From Allostellaceae bacterium (GTDB lineage: Bacteria; Pseudomonadota; Alphaproteobacteria; ATCC43930; CGMCC-115725), in the NCBI GenBank assembly GCA_025451725.1, contig JANWJX010000026.1:1-34368 (forward strand): DNA of 34,368 bases, given 5' to 3'. The position numbers were made by a program, and so were the translations under genes. The notes under the pieces were generated by a model. It was not told the DNA's origin. It worked only from the letters and a program-made list of their open reading frames with translations, and made no database searches. Shown in pieces: positions 8,200-18,444 of the stretch; the stretch's first letter is position 1, and every line of letters starts with the position of its first letter.

Positions 8200-9795
8200 T
8201 TCGGCGACGATCTCCTGATACGCGGGTAGCGTCAGGAAATCGGGGAATTTCGGCGCCGCCAGCAGATCGGTGAACATCTTGGCGGCATCGCCGTAGCGGC
8301 CCCTATTGTAGGCCTCGTCGCCCGCCAGCGCTTTGAGCTTGGCCAGTTCCTCGTCCATGATTTTCTTGCACAGATCGAGATCGACGGTGCGGCCGTCGCT
8401 CAATTTCGCACCGTGGCGGATCCATTGCCACACTTGCGCACGGCTGATCTCGGAGGTTGCGGCGTCCTCCATCAAATTGTAAAGCGGGACGCAGCCAATG
8501 CCGCGCAGCCACGCTTCGAGATAGCCGATGCCGACGTTGAGGTTCTGGCGCAGCCCGGCTTCGGTGATCGTGCCCTCGGGCATTTTCAGAAGATCGTCGG
8601 CCGTCATGTGCACGTCCTGCCGCTTGCGCGCGATCTGGTTCGCTTCGGGCATTTGCTTGTCGAAAATCTCCTTGGCGATCGGCACCAGGCCGGGATGCGC
8701 CACCCAGGTGCCGTCATGCCCGTCGCCGGCCTCGCGCAATTTGTCGGCGCGCACCTTTTCCATCGCCGCTTCGTTGGCGGCGGGATCGTTGCGGATCGGA
8801 ATCTGCGCCGCCATGCCGCCCATTGCATGGACGTTGCGCCGGTGACAGGTCTTGATCAGGAGCTGGCTGTAAGAGCGCATGAAATGCGCCGTCATCGTCA
8901 CCTGCGCGCGGTCGGGCATGACGCGCTTCGGATCCTCGGCGAATTTCTTGATGGTGCTGAAAATGTAGTCCCAGCGGCCGCAATTCAGCCCGGCGGAATG
9001 GTCGCGCAATTCGTAGAGGATTTCGTCCATCTCGAACGCGGCGAGGATGGTCTCGATCAGCACCGTCGCCTTGATCGAACCCTTCGGCACGCCGAGCTTC
9101 GTCTGGGAATGGACGAATACCTCGTTCCACAGCCGCGCCTCGAGATGCGATTCCATTTTCGGCAAATAGAAATAAGGCCCGGTGTTGCGCGCCAGCAATT
9201 CCTTCACGTTGTGGAAGAAATAGAGGCCGAAATCGAACAGGCTGCCTGACATCGGCTCGCCGTCGACCACGACATGCGCCTCGGGCAGGTGCCAGCCGCG
9301 CGGCCGCACCAACAGCACCGCGGTGCGCGGGTTGAGCTGGTAATGCCGCTTGTTGGTCGGATCGTCGAAGCTGATGTCGCGGCGCACCGCATCCATCATG
9401 TTGATCTGGCCCTCGATCAGATTGTCCCAGCTTGGCGTGTTGGCGTCCTCGAAATCGGCCATGAACACCGACGAGCCGGAGTTGAGGGCATTGATCACCA
9501 TCTTGCGGTCGGTCGGGCCGGTGATCTCGACGCGGCGGTCGAGCAAATCTTTGGGCAGCGGCGCCACGGTCCAATCGGCGTCGCGGATCGCCTTGGTCTC
9601 GGGCAGGAAATCGGGCTTCCAGCCGGCATCGAGCTTCGCTTGCACCTCGACGCGCCGGGCGAGGAGTCGTTTGCGCTCGGCGCCGAATTTGCGCTGAAGC
9701 TCGACGACGAACGCCACCGCTTCCGGCGTCACCACGCGCTCATAGCCGGGCTTGATCGCGCCCTTGAGTTCGACGCCTGGGATGGAAATCGCCAT
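8191..9795 (-). CDS. aceB: malate synthase A
   Basis: A 534-residue malate synthase of the A type, which condenses glyoxylate with acetyl-CoA to give malate in the glyoxylate shunt. The conserved segments [46 protein letters not shown] and [11 protein letters not shown] are all present. Length suits the A isoform rather than the much longer malate synthase G. An in-frame ATG 33 bp further upstream exists, but I chose the ATG at 9795 because GAGGAGG precedes it closely and the protein then starts [12 protein letters not shown]. The upstream GST gene stops 10 bp before this start, so the two are probably cotranscribed. Isocitrate lyase is not in the window. Confidence 0.93.
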   Translation of the reverse strand: MAISIPGVELKGAIKPGYERVVTPEAVAFVVELQRKFGAERKRLLARRVEVQAKLDAGWKPDFLPETKAIRDADWTVAPLPKDLLDRRVEITGPTDRKMVINALNSGSSVFMADFEDANTPSWDNLIEGQINMMDAVRRDISFDDPTNKRHYQLNPRTAVLLVRPRGWHLPEAHVVVDGEPMSGSLFDFGLYFFHNVKELLARNTGPYFYLPKMESHLEARLWNEVFVHSQTKLGVPKGSIKATVLIETILAAFEMDEILYELRDHSAGLNCGRWDYIFSTIKKFAEDPKRVMPDRAQVTMTAHFMRSYSQLLIKTCHRRNVHAMGGMAAQIPIRNDPAANEAAMEKVRADKLREAGDGHDGTWVAHPGLVPIAKEIFDKQMPEANQIARKRQDVHMTADDLLKMPEGTITEAGLRQNLNVGIGYLEAWLRGIGCVPLYNLMEDAATSEISRAQVWQWIRHGAKLSDGRTVDLDLCKKIMDEELAKLKALAGDEAYNRGRYGDAAKMFTDLLAAPKFPDFLTLPAYQEIVAEGA

Positions 9796-9805
9796 GCTTA
9801 CCTCC

Positions 9806-10477
9806 TCAGATCGAGCCGCCCGGCTCATATTCGAATTTGTCGATCACGATGGTCTCTCTCGCCGCCGCCTCACACCACGCGATCATCGCCGGGAGCGACC
9901 AGATCGCGTCGGCGTAAGCGGCGCAGACATCGTCGAGTTCAATCTCATAGGTGCGGAACCGCGTCACCACCGGCGCATACATGGCGTCGGCGATGGTGAA
10001 TTGGCCGAACAGGAACGGGCCGCCCGCGCTGTAACGCGCGCGGCAGTCGCGCCAGATCGCCTTGATGCGCTCGATTTGCGCCAGCGCGTCGGCGGTGAAA
10101 CGTCGCCCCGGAATCACCCGTCGCAAATTCATCGACAGCTCCACCCGCAACGCCGCGAAGCCCGCGTGCATTTCGCTCGACACCGAACGGGCCAACGCCC
10201 GCGCACCCGGGTCCTCGGGCCAAAGGTGCGAAGCGGGAAACTGCTCGGCGAGATATTCGCCGATCGCCAACGATTCCCAGATATGACGGCCGCGATGGCG
10301 TAGCGCCGGAACCTTGCCCGACGGCGACTGGCGCAGGATCGCTTCCTTGCTGCCCTCGTCATAGAGCGGGATCATCACCTCCTCGAACGGCACGCCTAAA
10401 TGCTTGAGCGGCAGCCAGCCGCGCAGCGACCATGAGGAATAGACCCGATTCCCGATATAGATGGTGAAGTCCGCCAT
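9806..10477 (-). CDS. glutathione S-transferase family protein
   Basis: A 223-residue cytosolic GST-fold protein. The N-terminal thioredoxin-like domain (about 1-80) has the [16 protein letters not shown] start typical of a bacterial GST subgroup, with Ser15/Ser16 as likely glutathione-activating residues, and the SPSGKVPAL and [11 protein letters not shown] glutathione-binding segments. The C-terminal all-helical domain contains [15 protein letters not shown]. It precedes aceB with a 10-bp spacer and diverges from the aminopeptidase gene across 50 bp. Substrate unknown; detoxification and maleylacetoacetate isomerase-like activity are both possible, but nothing nearby belongs to tyrosine breakdown. 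Confidence 0.85.
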   Translation of the reverse strand: MADFTIYIGNRVYSSWSLRGWLPLKHLGVPFEEVMIPLYDEGSKEAILRQSPSGKVPALRHRGRHIWESLAIGEYLAEQFPASHLWPEDPGARALARSVSSEMHAGFAALRVELSMNLRRVIPGRRFTADALAQIERIKAIWRDCRARYSAGGPFLFGQFTIADAMYAPVVTRFRTYEIELDDVCAAYADAIWSLPAMIAWCEAAARETIVIDKFEYEPGGSI

Positions 10478-10527
10478 CGGTTATTTGATACTCTGGCGAT
10501 TACGCTATTGGCTAGGGGGAGAACAGA

Positions 10528-11904
10528 TTGTTGCCGTTGATCAGCAATGCAGGCGACGCCGTTCCGGTGACGCTGGTGTCCGCCGCCGACCGGGCCGCGA
10601 ACCTCAAGCGGCTCGGCGCGCGCACGTCGCGCTGGGCCGACGCGACCGGCTTCAAGGCCGGCCCCGGCGAGGTGGCGCTGGTTCCCGGCGACGACGGCGC
10701 TCTCGAAGGCGTGCTGGTGGGCTGGAAGCCGGAGGAGCCGCTCTGGGCGCTGGCCGATCTTCCTGACAAGCTGCCCGAGCGGGACTACGCGCTCGACGGC
10801 GCGCCGGCCAAGGCGGCGACCCAACTCGCCTTGGGCTGGGCGCTCGGCGCCTATCAATTCACCCGCTACAAGGCGCGGAAAAAGGGCTGGGCCAAACTGG
10901 TCTGGCCCGAAGGCGCGGACACGGGATTGGTCAAGCGGCTGGCCGACGGGATTTTTCTCGCGCGCGATCTCATCAACACGCCGACCGAGGATATGGGGCC
11001 GGCCGATCTCGCGTCGGCGGCGAAGAAAATGGCTGCCGCGCACGGCGCTAAATTCAGCGTCATCGTCGGCGACGCGCTGCTGAAACAGAATTATCCGACC
11101 ATCCACATGGTCGGACGGGCTGCGGCGGCGGGACGCGAGCCGCGCCTCATCGACATTCGCTGGGGCGATCCCAAGGCGCCGAAAGTGACGCTGGTCGGCA
11201 AGGGCGTATGTTTCGACACGGGCGGGCTCGACCTAAAACCGTCGAGCGGCATGAAACTGATGAAGAAAGACATGGGCGGCGCCGCGACAATGCTCGGCCT
11301 CGCGCATGCGATCATGGCCGCCAAGCTCAAGGTGCGGCTGCGCGTGCTGGTGCCGGCGGTGGAGAATTCGGTTGCGGGCAACGCGATGCGGCCCTTGGAC
11401 ATCGTCAGGACACGGAAGGGACTCACGGTCGAGATCGGCAACACCGATGCGGAAGGGCGGCTCATTCTGTGCGATGCGTTGGCCGAGGCGGATGGCGAGA
11501 ACCCGGCGCTGCTGCTGGATTTCGCCACGCTGACCGGCGCCGCGCGCGTCGCGCTCGGCCCCGATCTGCCGGCGCTGTTCGCCAATGACGATGCGCTGGC
11601 GGCGGATTTTCTGCGCGCCGGGACGGCGCAGGCCGATCCGCTGTGGCGGCTGCCGTTGTGGCAGGGCTATCGCGACACGTACAAAAGCAAGATTGCCGAC
11701 CTCAACAATATTTCGGAATCGCCATTCGCCGGCGCGATCCAGGCCGCGCTGTATTTACAGGAATTCGTCTCGGCCAAGACGCGCTGGGCGCATGTCGACA
11801 CGTTCGCGTGGAATCCACGTTCGCGCCCCGGCCGGCCCGAAGGCGGCGAGGCGCTGGGCCTGCGCGCCGCCTACGCCATGATCGAGGCGCGGTTCGGCCA
11901 ATGA
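10528..11904 (+). CDS. M17 leucyl aminopeptidase family protein (TTG start)
   Basis: A 458-residue cytosolic metallo-aminopeptidase of family M17, which removes N-terminal residues from peptides using two metal ions. The C-terminal catalytic domain shows VGKGVCFDTGG (Lys225, Asp230), MKKDMGGAA and the family signature NTDAEGRL (305-312). The N-terminal domain is short, as in the PepB/alphaproteobacterial branch. An in-frame TAG at 10513 rules out any longer form. The first usable codon is TTG at 10528, with AGGGGGA placed 7 bp before it; a second TTG at 10531 is an alternative. The 3' neighbour is a small membrane protein, and beyond it the peptide importer genes converge, so peptide scavenging is a sensible context. 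Confidence 0.9.
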   Translation: MLPLISNAGDAVPVTLVSAADRAANLKRLGARTSRWADATGFKAGPGEVALVPGDDGALEGVLVGWKPEEPLWALADLPDKLPERDYALDGAPAKAATQLALGWALGAYQFTRYKARKKGWAKLVWPEGADTGLVKRLADGIFLARDLINTPTEDMGPADLASAAKKMAAAHGAKFSVIVGDALLKQNYPTIHMVGRAAAAGREPRLIDIRWGDPKAPKVTLVGKGVCFDTGGLDLKPSSGMKLMKKDMGGAATMLGLAHAIMAAKLKVRLRVLVPAVENSVAGNAMRPLDIVRTRKGLTVEIGNTDAEGRLILCDALAEADGENPALLLDFATLTGAARVALGPDLPALFANDDALAADFLRAGTAQADPLWRLPLWQGYRDTYKSKIADLNNISESPFAGAIQAALYLQEFVSAKTRWAHVDTFAWNPRSRPGRPEGGEALGLRAAYAMIEARFGQ

Positions 11905-11911
11905 ACCTTAC

Positions 11912-12283
11912 ATGAGCGAGGCGCGCGAGCTGCTGCTGGAAAATCCCAAGACCGGCGCGGTGCGTCCGTTCCGCGACGGGTTCGACTGGATTCTGTTCCT
12001 GTTCTCGGGCGTGCTCGGCCTGCCGCTGTTTCTCCAAGGCCTGCCGCTGTGGGGCACAATCTTTGTCGCGCTGTGGATCGTCGATCTGGCGCTGGTCTGG
12101 GTGTTGCCGAGGCAATGGAGCCTCGGCGGCCAGGCGGTGATGGCGGCGATTTTTTTCGCGTTGCAGCTCTGGCTTGGCTTTCGCGGCCGCGAGCTGGTGC
12201 TGCGCGCCTATGTTAAACGCGGCTGGCGGCGGCGCGAGCGCGCGGCGCCTAGGCCACGGCAAGGTCGAAAGCGGCGGACATAA
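11912..12283 (+). CDS. small integral membrane protein, DUF2628-like layout
   Basis: A 123-residue protein with a short polar N-terminus (LLENPKTGAVRPFRDGFDW), then about three hydrophobic segments (roughly 27-50, 50-68 and 72-92), then a very basic tail (RAYVKRGWRRRERAAPRPRQ...). The arrangement of a GF-W motif before the first membrane segment and LRAYVKRGW after the last resembles DUF2628-type proteins, but I cannot assign it firmly. It starts 7 bp after the aminopeptidase stop and is probably cotranscribed with it. Its last 35 bp overlap the 3' end of the convergent yejF-like gene. Function unknown. Confidence 0.7.
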   Translation: MSEARELLLENPKTGAVRPFRDGFDWILFLFSGVLGLPLFLQGLPLWGTIFVALWIVDLALVWVLPRQWSLGGQAVMAAIFFALQLWLGFRGRELVLRAYVKRGWRRRERAAPRPRQGRKRRT

Positions 12284-13859
12284 GCGCTTTGGTGTAGGGC
12301 TCTTTCGGCGCACCGAAGATTTGTTTCGCCGGTCCCGCTTCGACGACGCGCCCGTCCTTCATCACGATGAGATCGTGCGCCAGCGCGCGCACCACGCGCA
12401 GATCGTGGCTAATAAAGACATAAGCGAGGCCGTGGCGCTGTTGCAAATCGCGCAACAGATCGACGATCTGCGCCTGGATCGAGACGTCAAGCGCCGAGGT
12501 CGGCTCATCGAGCATCAGTATGTGCGGCCGCAGCACCAGCGCGCGGGCGATGGCGACGCGCTGGCGCTGTCCGCCGGAAAATTCATGCGGATAGCGGTCG
12601 GCGTCGTCGGGGTCGAGCCCGACCTCCGTCAGCACGTCATGGATCAAGCCGCGTCGCTCGGCCGGCGTGGTGCCGATGCGGTGGACTTTCAGTCCTTCCT
12701 CGACGATCTGCGCGATCGACATGCGCGGCGAAAGGCTGGCGAACGGGTCCTGGAAGACGATCTGCAATTCGCGCCGCAGCGGACGCATGTCGCGCTCGGC
12801 GATGCCGTCGATCTTGCGCCCGGCATAAACGATCGGCCCGTCGCTTTTGACCAGCCGCAACAGCGCCAGGGCCAGCGTGGTCTTGCCCGAGCCGGACTCG
12901 CCGACGACGCCAAGCGTTTCGCCCTGGCGGATCGCGGCGTCGACGCCGTCCACCGCCTTGATGTAACCGATCGTGCGGCGAAAGACTCCGGCGCGGATCG
13001 GAAACCAGACTTTGAGGTCCTTGGTCTCCATCGTCACCGGCGGCGGCGGTTCGATCGAGACCGGCTCGCCTTTCGGCTCCGAGGCGAGGAGGCGCTTGGT
13101 GTAGGGGTGCTGCGGCCGCGCGAAAATCTCGGCGACGGTGCCGCGTTCGACGATCTCGCCTTGCGTCATCACCATGACGCGGTCGGCGATTTTCCGCACG
13201 ATGGTCAGGTCGTGCGTGATCATCAGCATCGCCATGCCGAAACGCGCTTGCAAATCCTTGAGGAGCTTCAGGAGCTGCGCCTGGATGGTGACGTCGAGCG
13301 CGGTGGTCGGCTCGTCCGCGATGAACAGCGCTGGCTCGTTGGCGAGCGCCATCGCGATCATCACGCGCTGGCGCTGCCCGCCCGAGAGTTGATGCGGGTA
13401 GGCGTTGAGGCGTTTTTCCGCCTCGCTCAGCCCAACCAGCTTCAGCAATTCGACCGCGCGCGCCCGCGCCGCGTCGCGGCTCATCTTCTTGTGCAGGAAC
13501 AGCGTCTCGGTGATCTGCTTCAGGATGGTGTGGAGCGGGTTGAGCGAGGTCATCGGCTCTTGGAACACCATTGCGATGCGGTTGCCGCGCACTTCGCGCA
13601 AGACCTTTGGCGGCCCGCCGACCAGTTCGTGTCCCTCGAACTTGATGGAACTGCCGGGTCCGTGGCTCGCGGCGGGATAAGGCAGAAGCTGCAACACCGA
13701 CAGCGCCGTCACCGACTTGCCCGAGCCTGACTCGCCGACGAGCGCGACGATCTCGCCGGGCGCGATGTCAAAGGAGACGCCGCGAACGGCCTCGACGCGC
13801 CGGTCGCCCGACTGGAAGGCGACGGAGAGATTCTCGATGGCGAGCAGCTTCTCAGCCAT
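12249..13859 (-). CDS. yejF: ABC transporter ATPase with two fused nucleotide-binding domains (YejF type)
   Basis: A 536-residue cytosolic ATPase made of two oligopeptide-type NBDs in tandem, so one chain supplies both ATP sites of the importer. The first domain has Walker A GESGSGKS (42-49) and signature LSGGQ (158-162), followed by ADEPTTALD. The second has GESGSGKT (320-327), FSGGQ (427-431) and LDEPTSALD. Fused NBDs plus the gene order mark it as YejF, which powers peptide (and, in E. coli, microcin C) uptake, rather than a separate DppD/DppF pair. Its ATG overlaps the end of the permease gene by 8 bp. Its 3' end overlaps the small membrane protein gene on the other strand. Confidence 0.92.
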   Translation of the reverse strand: MAEKLLAIENLSVAFQSGDRRVEAVRGVSFDIAPGEIVALVGESGSGKSVTALSVLQLLPYPAASHGPGSSIKFEGHELVGGPPKVLREVRGNRIAMVFQEPMTSLNPLHTILKQITETLFLHKKMSRDAARARAVELLKLVGLSEAEKRLNAYPHQLSGGQRQRVMIAMALANEPALFIADEPTTALDVTIQAQLLKLLKDLQARFGMAMLMITHDLTIVRKIADRVMVMTQGEIVERGTVAEIFARPQHPYTKRLLASEPKGEPVSIEPPPPVTMETKDLKVWFPIRAGVFRRTIGYIKAVDGVDAAIRQGETLGVVGESGSGKTTLALALLRLVKSDGPIVYAGRKIDGIAERDMRPLRRELQIVFQDPFASLSPRMSIAQIVEEGLKVHRIGTTPAERRGLIHDVLTEVGLDPDDADRYPHEFSGGQRQRVAIARALVLRPHILMLDEPTSALDVSIQAQIVDLLRDLQQRHGLAYVFISHDLRVVRALAHDLIVMKDGRVVEAGPAKQIFGAPKEPYTKALMSAAFDLAVA

Positions 13860-14886
13860 TCATCTTCCGCGGGTCGAACGCGTCGCGCACCGCTTCGCCG
13901 ACGAAAATCAAAAGGCTCAGCATCACGGCGAGGGTGAAGAACGCCGTCAGGCCGAGCCAGGGCGCCTGGAGGTTGGCCTTGCCCTCGGACAACAGCTCGC
14001 CGAGGGACGGCGAGCCGGGCGGCAGGCCGAAGCCGAGGAAATCGAGCGAGGTGAGCGTCGTGATCGATCCGTTGAGGATGAACGGCAGGAAGGTCAGCGT
14101 CGCCACCATCGCATTGGGCAGGACGTGGCGCCAGATGATCACCGGGTTCGACACGCCAAGCGCTTTCGCCGCGCGGACATAGTCGAAATTGCGCGCGCGC
14201 AGGAACTCGGCGCGCACCAGATCGACCAGCGACATCCACGAGAACAGCAGCATGATCCCGAGCAGCCACCAGAAATCCGGCTGGATGATGCTCGACAGGA
14301 TGATGAGCAGATACAGCACCGGCAGGCCCGACCAGATTTCGAGAAAGCGCTGAAACAATAAGTCGGTGAGGCCGCCGTAATAGCCCTGCACCGCGCCGGC
14401 CGCGACGCCGACGATCGAGCTCAGCACCGTCAGCACCAGCCCGAACAGCACCGAAATGCGGAAGCCGTAGATCAGCCGCGCCAGCACGTCCCGGCCCTGA
14501 TCGTCGGTGCCGAGCAGGTTGGCGCCGCTGGGCGGCGACGGCGCGGGCGAGGGCAGGTGGAAATTGATGGTGCGATAGTCGTAGGGAATCGGCGGCCACA
14601 CGATCCAACCCTTGGCGTCGATGCGCTTCGCCACCTCACGATCGCGATAATCGGCGTCGATCGGCAGATCACCGCCGAAATCGGCCTCGGTGTAGTTGCG
14701 CAGGATCGGCAGATAGAGCTGCCCGTCATATTCGACCAGCAGCGGCCGGTCATTGGCGATCAGCTCGGCGACCAGGCTGAGCAGGAACAGCACCAGGAAA
14801 ACCCACATCGACCAATAGCCGCGGCGGTTGGCGCGGAAATTGGCGAGGCGCCGCCGCGTCAGCGGGCTGAGCGGACGTAGGATCAT
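13852..14886 (-). CDS. yejE: peptide ABC transporter permease (YejE type)
   Basis: A 344-residue inner-membrane permease. It starts with the [21 protein letters not shown] segment and first membrane span seen in YejE/DppC proteins. A long periplasmic stretch follows ([28 protein letters not shown] and beyond). The core domain holds [11 protein letters not shown]-like [19 protein letters not shown] and the EAA loop [22 protein letters not shown], where the ATPase docks. It pairs with the YejB permease, whose stop overlaps this start by 4 bp, and overlaps the ATPase gene by 8 bp, indicating translational coupling along the operon. Confidence 0.92.
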   Translation of the reverse strand: MILRPLSPLTRRRLANFRANRRGYWSMWVFLVLFLLSLVAELIANDRPLLVEYDGQLYLPILRNYTEADFGGDLPIDADYRDREVAKRIDAKGWIVWPPIPYDYRTINFHLPSPAPSPPSGANLLGTDDQGRDVLARLIYGFRISVLFGLVLTVLSSIVGVAAGAVQGYYGGLTDLLFQRFLEIWSGLPVLYLLIILSSIIQPDFWWLLGIMLLFSWMSLVDLVRAEFLRARNFDYVRAAKALGVSNPVIIWRHVLPNAMVATLTFLPFILNGSITTLTSLDFLGFGLPPGSPSLGELLSEGKANLQAPWLGLTAFFTLAVMLSLLIFVGEAVRDAFDPRKMNG

Positions 14887-15956
14887 GTTTCGCGCGTCGC
14901 GAAATCGATACGCGGATCGACCAACATATAGGTCAGGTCGCTGATCAGCTTCATCACGAGGCCGACCAGCGTGTAAATGTACAGCGTCGCGAACATGATC
15001 GGATAGTCGCGGGCCAGCGCCGCTTGGAAGCCGAGCAGGCCGAGACCATCGAGGGAGAAAATGACCTCGACCAGCAGCGCGCCGGTGAACAGGATGCCAA
15101 CGAACGCCGACGGAAAGCCCGCGATCACCAGCAGCATCGCGTTGCGGAAGACGTGACCATAGAGCACGCGCCGCTCCGACAGGCCTTTGGCGCGCGCGGT
15201 TACGACATATTGCTTGTTAATCTCCTCCATGAAGGAGTTCTTGGTCAGCATAGTGAGGCTGGCGAAGCCGCCGATCACCAGCGCCAGCACCGGCAAGGCG
15301 ATGTGCCAGAAATAGTCGACGATTTTGGCGGCGAGGCCGAGTTCCGCCCAGTCGTCCGACACTAGGCCGCGCAGCGGGAACCATTGGAAATAGCTGCCGC
15401 CGGCGAACAGCACGATCAGCAGGATCGCGAACAGGAAACCGGGAATGGCGTAGCCGACGATGACGACGGCGCTGGTCCACACATCGAAATTGCTGCCGTC
15501 GCGAACGGCCTTGGCGATGCCGAGCGGAATCGAAATGAAATAGACGATGAACGTGGTCCACAAGCCGAGCGAGATCGACACCGGCAATTTATCTTCGATC
15601 AGCTTGATGACCGAGCGGTCGCGGAAAAAACTGGTGCCGAAATCGAACGACGCATATTGCCGGATCATGATCCAGAACCGCTCGAGCGGCGGCTTGTCGA
15701 AACCGTAGAGCTTGTTGAGCCGCGCCAGCAGCGCGGGGTCGATGCCGCGCGAGGCGCGGCTGACGCCGGCGGTCTTCGCGGTCTCCCCGCCGCCGGCCGT
15801 CACGCGGCTCGTGACGTCGCCGCGGCCTTTCAACTGCGCGATCATCTGGTCGACCGGCCCGCCCGGCGCCGCCTGGATGATAAAAAAATTGACCACGATG
15901 ATCGCGAACAGGGTCGGGATCATCAGCAGGATGCGGCGCAGCGCGTAGGCGAGCAT
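14883..15956 (-). CDS. yejB: peptide ABC transporter permease (YejB type)
   Basis: A 357-residue inner-membrane permease of the DppB/OppB/YejB group. The first membrane span is followed by a [12 protein letters not shown] motif typical of the group, then an extended hydrophilic insert (about 40-90) that YejB-like proteins carry. The core includes [28 protein letters not shown]. The EAA loop is [24 protein letters not shown]. It lies 4 bp downstream of the binding-protein gene and overlaps yejE by 4 bp. Confidence 0.92.
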   Translation of the reverse strand: MLAYALRRILLMIPTLFAIIVVNFFIIQAAPGGPVDQMIAQLKGRGDVTSRVTAGGGETAKTAGVSRASRGIDPALLARLNKLYGFDKPPLERFWIMIRQYASFDFGTSFFRDRSVIKLIEDKLPVSISLGLWTTFIVYFISIPLGIAKAVRDGSNFDVWTSAVVIVGYAIPGFLFAILLIVLFAGGSYFQWFPLRGLVSDDWAELGLAAKIVDYFWHIALPVLALVIGGFASLTMLTKNSFMEEINKQYVVTARAKGLSERRVLYGHVFRNAMLLVIAGFPSAFVGILFTGALLVEVIFSLDGLGLLGFQAALARDYPIMFATLYIYTLVGLVMKLISDLTYMLVDPRIDFATRET

Positions 15957-15960
15957 CGGA

Positions 15961-17772
15961 TCAGTGCAGCTTGGCTTTGTTCGCCTGCAACGTCTTGTCG
16001 AGCGCCGGGTCGATCCACCAGGTGTCGAGCGCCAGTGCGTAGGGCGGGTTGATCTTGGGCCGGCCGAACTTGTCCCAATAGGCGACGCGGAACACGTCGA
16101 TATGCCAGTTCGGAATGACGTAGTAGCTGTGCAGCAGCACCCGGTCGAGCGCGTGCACGCGCGTCAACAGCGCCTTGCGGTCGGGCGAGCCGATAATAAG
16201 GTCGACCAGTTTGTCGACCGCCTTGCTCCTCACGCCCATGACATTGTTGCCGCCCGGCTCGTCGGCGGCCGCCGAAGTCCAATAGCCGCGCTGTTCATTG
16301 CCGGGCGTCAGCGATTCCGGAATCCCGACCACCACCATGTCGAAATCGTAATTGTTGAGCCGGTTCTCGTATTGCGACGGGTCGATGGTGCGCAGATTCA
16401 TCGCGATGCCGATGCGGCGCAGATTGTCCGCGAACGGCAACAGGATGCGCTCGAACTCGGCCTGGACGTTGAGGAACTCGAAGGCGAATTGCTCGCCCTT
16501 GTCGTTGACCAGCTTGCCGCCCTTGATAGTCCAACCCGCCTCTTTCAGCAGGCCAAGCGCGGCGCGAAGATTGGCGCGGATGTCGCCGGTGCCGTCGGTC
16601 TTTGGCGCCTGGTACGGCTTGGTGAAGACCGTCGGCGGAATGTCGGCCTTGAGCGGTTCGAGGACTTTTAGCTCGTCCGGGCTCGGCAGGCCCGACGACG
16701 CGAGATCGGAATTGGAGAAATAGCTCTCGGTGCGCGCATAGGCGCCGTAGAACAAATTCTTATTCGCCCATTCGAAATCGAACAGATATCCGAGTGCTTC
16801 GCGCACCCGCGGGTCCTTGAAGATCGGCCGTCGCGTGTTGAAGGCGAAAGCCTGCATGCCTTCCGGCACTTGGTTCTTGATCCGCTGCATCTTGAACAAG
16901 CCCGCCGACAGCGCCGGGCTGGTGTAGCCGGTTGCCCAGTTTTTCGCGACGTTCTCCTGACGGATGTCGTATTGACCGGCTTTGAAGGCCTCGAGCGCGA
17001 CTGACGCGTCCCGATAATAGTCGTAGCGGATGGTGCCGAAATTAAAGCGGCCCTTTCGCACCGGCAGATCCTTTGCCCAGTAGTCCGGCACCAGCCGATA
17101 GGTGATCGAGCGGCCGGCGTCGAACGACGCGATCTTGTAGGGGCCGCTGCCGAGCGGCTGATCGAGCGTGGTCTTTTCGAAATCGCGCCCGGCCCAGTAT
17201 TTCTTCGACAGCACCGGCAGTTCGCCGAGAATGATGGGCAGTTCGCGGTTCTCCGCTGAGCGCAGCGTGAACTTGACGCCATGTTCGCCGATCTGCTCGG
17301 CCTTCAGCACGTCGGCGTAATAAAGATGATATTGCGGCGTGCCCTTGGCCTTGAGCGTGTCGAACGTCCAGATCACGTCGGCGGGCGTCATCTGGCTGCC
17401 GTCGTGAAACCGCGCCTCGGGCCGCAGCTCGAACGTCACCGAGAGATGGTCCGGCGCGACCGACACGCTTTGCGCCACCAGCCCATATTGCGAATCCGGT
17501 TCGTCCGACGACGCCACCATCAGCGTGTCGAACAGGTAACCGAGCCCTTCCGCTTTTACGCCCTTCAAAGTGAACGGGTTGAACGTGTCGTAGGTGCCGA
17601 TGCTGTTGAACTTGACCGCGCCGCCTTTGGGCGCGTCGGGATTGACGTAATCGAAATGCGTAAAGCCCGGCTTGTATTTGAGGTCGCCGTAGAGCGCGAT
17701 CCCGCCGGTCGGCTCGGCATGGGCGTTGCCGATAATCAACAGAACGGCGATGGCGGACAGGGCAACGCGCAT
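15961..17772 (-). CDS. yejA: periplasmic peptide-binding protein (YejA type)
   Basis: About 603 residues from the ATG at 17772: a family 5 extracellular solute-binding protein that captures peptides for the YejBEF importer. A signal peptide [19 protein letters not shown] precedes the mature start [11 protein letters not shown]; there is no lipobox Cys. The mature chain has [39 protein letters not shown] and [20 protein letters not shown], all typical of YejA. A GTG at 17793 would add seven residues before the signal peptide. The ATG is preferred because GAGGTG precedes it and a promoter-like sequence lies just beyond. First gene of the four-gene importer unit. Confidence 0.92.
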   Translation of the reverse strand: MRVALSAIAVLLIIGNAHAEPTGGIALYGDLKYKPGFTHFDYVNPDAPKGGAVKFNSIGTYDTFNPFTLKGVKAEGLGYLFDTLMVASSDEPDSQYGLVAQSVSVAPDHLSVTFELRPEARFHDGSQMTPADVIWTFDTLKAKGTPQYHLYYADVLKAEQIGEHGVKFTLRSAENRELPIILGELPVLSKKYWAGRDFEKTTLDQPLGSGPYKIASFDAGRSITYRLVPDYWAKDLPVRKGRFNFGTIRYDYYRDASVALEAFKAGQYDIRQENVAKNWATGYTSPALSAGLFKMQRIKNQVPEGMQAFAFNTRRPIFKDPRVREALGYLFDFEWANKNLFYGAYARTESYFSNSDLASSGLPSPDELKVLEPLKADIPPTVFTKPYQAPKTDGTGDIRANLRAALGLLKEAGWTIKGGKLVNDKGEQFAFEFLNVQAEFERILLPFADNLRRIGIAMNLRTIDPSQYENRLNNYDFDMVVVGIPESLTPGNEQRGYWTSAAADEPGGNNVMGVRSKAVDKLVDLIIGSPDRKALLTRVHALDRVLLHSYYVIPNWHIDVFRVAYWDKFGRPKINPPYALALDTWWIDPALDKTLQANKAKLH

Positions 17773-17797
17773 GGGCACCTCAGGATGGAACACGCCA

Positions 17798-17825
17798 CTC
17801 TAGAGAGAGGGCCCGAACCCGACAA
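17798..17825 (-). promoter_or_regulatory. possible sigma-70 type promoter for the yej operon
   Basis: Read on the minus strand, TTGTCG (17820-17825) and CTAGAG (17798-17803) are 16 bp apart. This is in the 66-bp spacer between the SGNH hydrolase stop and the yejA ATG. Transcription would start near 17791, about 20 nt before the ATG at 17772 and with the GAGGTG ribosome-binding site inside the leader. Confidence 0.4.
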
Positions 17826-17838
17826 TGGCCGGGCCGGC

Positions 17839-18444
17839 TTACTTCCGCGTGTCGAGCCAGGTGTGAAATGCCGGCCATTGCCACACGAAATCGGCCAGCG
17901 CGGCGTAGCCGGCCTTGTTGGGATGGACGCCGTCGCCGCGTTTCGCGTCCTGCCGCCACGGCTCGCACGCGGCGACAAAATCGAAAATCGGCAGAAATGG
18001 AACGCCGATCCGCTCGCACAGTTCCGCCTGCGCAGAGGACAAGGCGCCGGCGCGCCGATCGGCGGCCTCGAATTGTATCGGTGCGGGGCCGATCATGATG
18101 GTCGGTGCAAACGGCGCCGCCTCGCTCAGGATAAGCTCGGTATTGGCCAGCGCACGCTTGAATGGCACGCGCGGCCCGCCGCGCTCGTCGTCGGCGCAAT
18201 CGTTGGCGCCGAAGCTGAAAGCGAGCAGCCCTTCGTGCCGACACATCGGCGGCAGGCGCCGCTCTGCTTCGCCGCGCCAGCGCCCCGCGATATCGGCGCT
18301 GGTGTCGCGGCGAATGCCAAGATTATACGAAGTGACGTCGCGGCCGTTGTGGCGCGCCCGCGCCGCGACCCGGCCGACCCAGCCGAGCGCCTCATCGTCG
18401 CCGGTGCCGTTGGTGATGCTGTCGCCGAAGAAGCAGATGCGCAT
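17839..18444 (-). CDS. SGNH/GDSL-family hydrolase
   Basis: A 201-residue SGNH-fold esterase or lipase. Block I is FFGDSITNG with nucleophile Ser9, block III is GAND (Asn81), and block V is DGVHPNKAGY with the Asp171/His174 pair; NLGIRRDTS fits block II. There is no signal peptide, so it is probably cytosolic. The start is fixed by the family N-terminus; the open frame runs a further 150 bp upstream, but that part is antisense-like noise inside the phosphatase gene. Its ATG shares one base with the upstream phosphatase stop (TGATG), which implies translational coupling. Substrate unknown; acyl or acetyl ester hydrolysis is likely. Confidence 0.87.
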   Translation of the reverse strand: MRICFFGDSITNGTGDDEALGWVGRVAARARHNGRDVTSYNLGIRRDTSADIAGRWRGEAERRLPPMCRHEGLLAFSFGANDCADDERGGPRVPFKRALANTELILSEAAPFAPTIMIGPAPIQFEAADRRAGALSSAQAELCERIGVPFLPIFDFVAACEPWRQDAKRGDGVHPNKAGYAALADFVWQWPAFHTWLDTRK

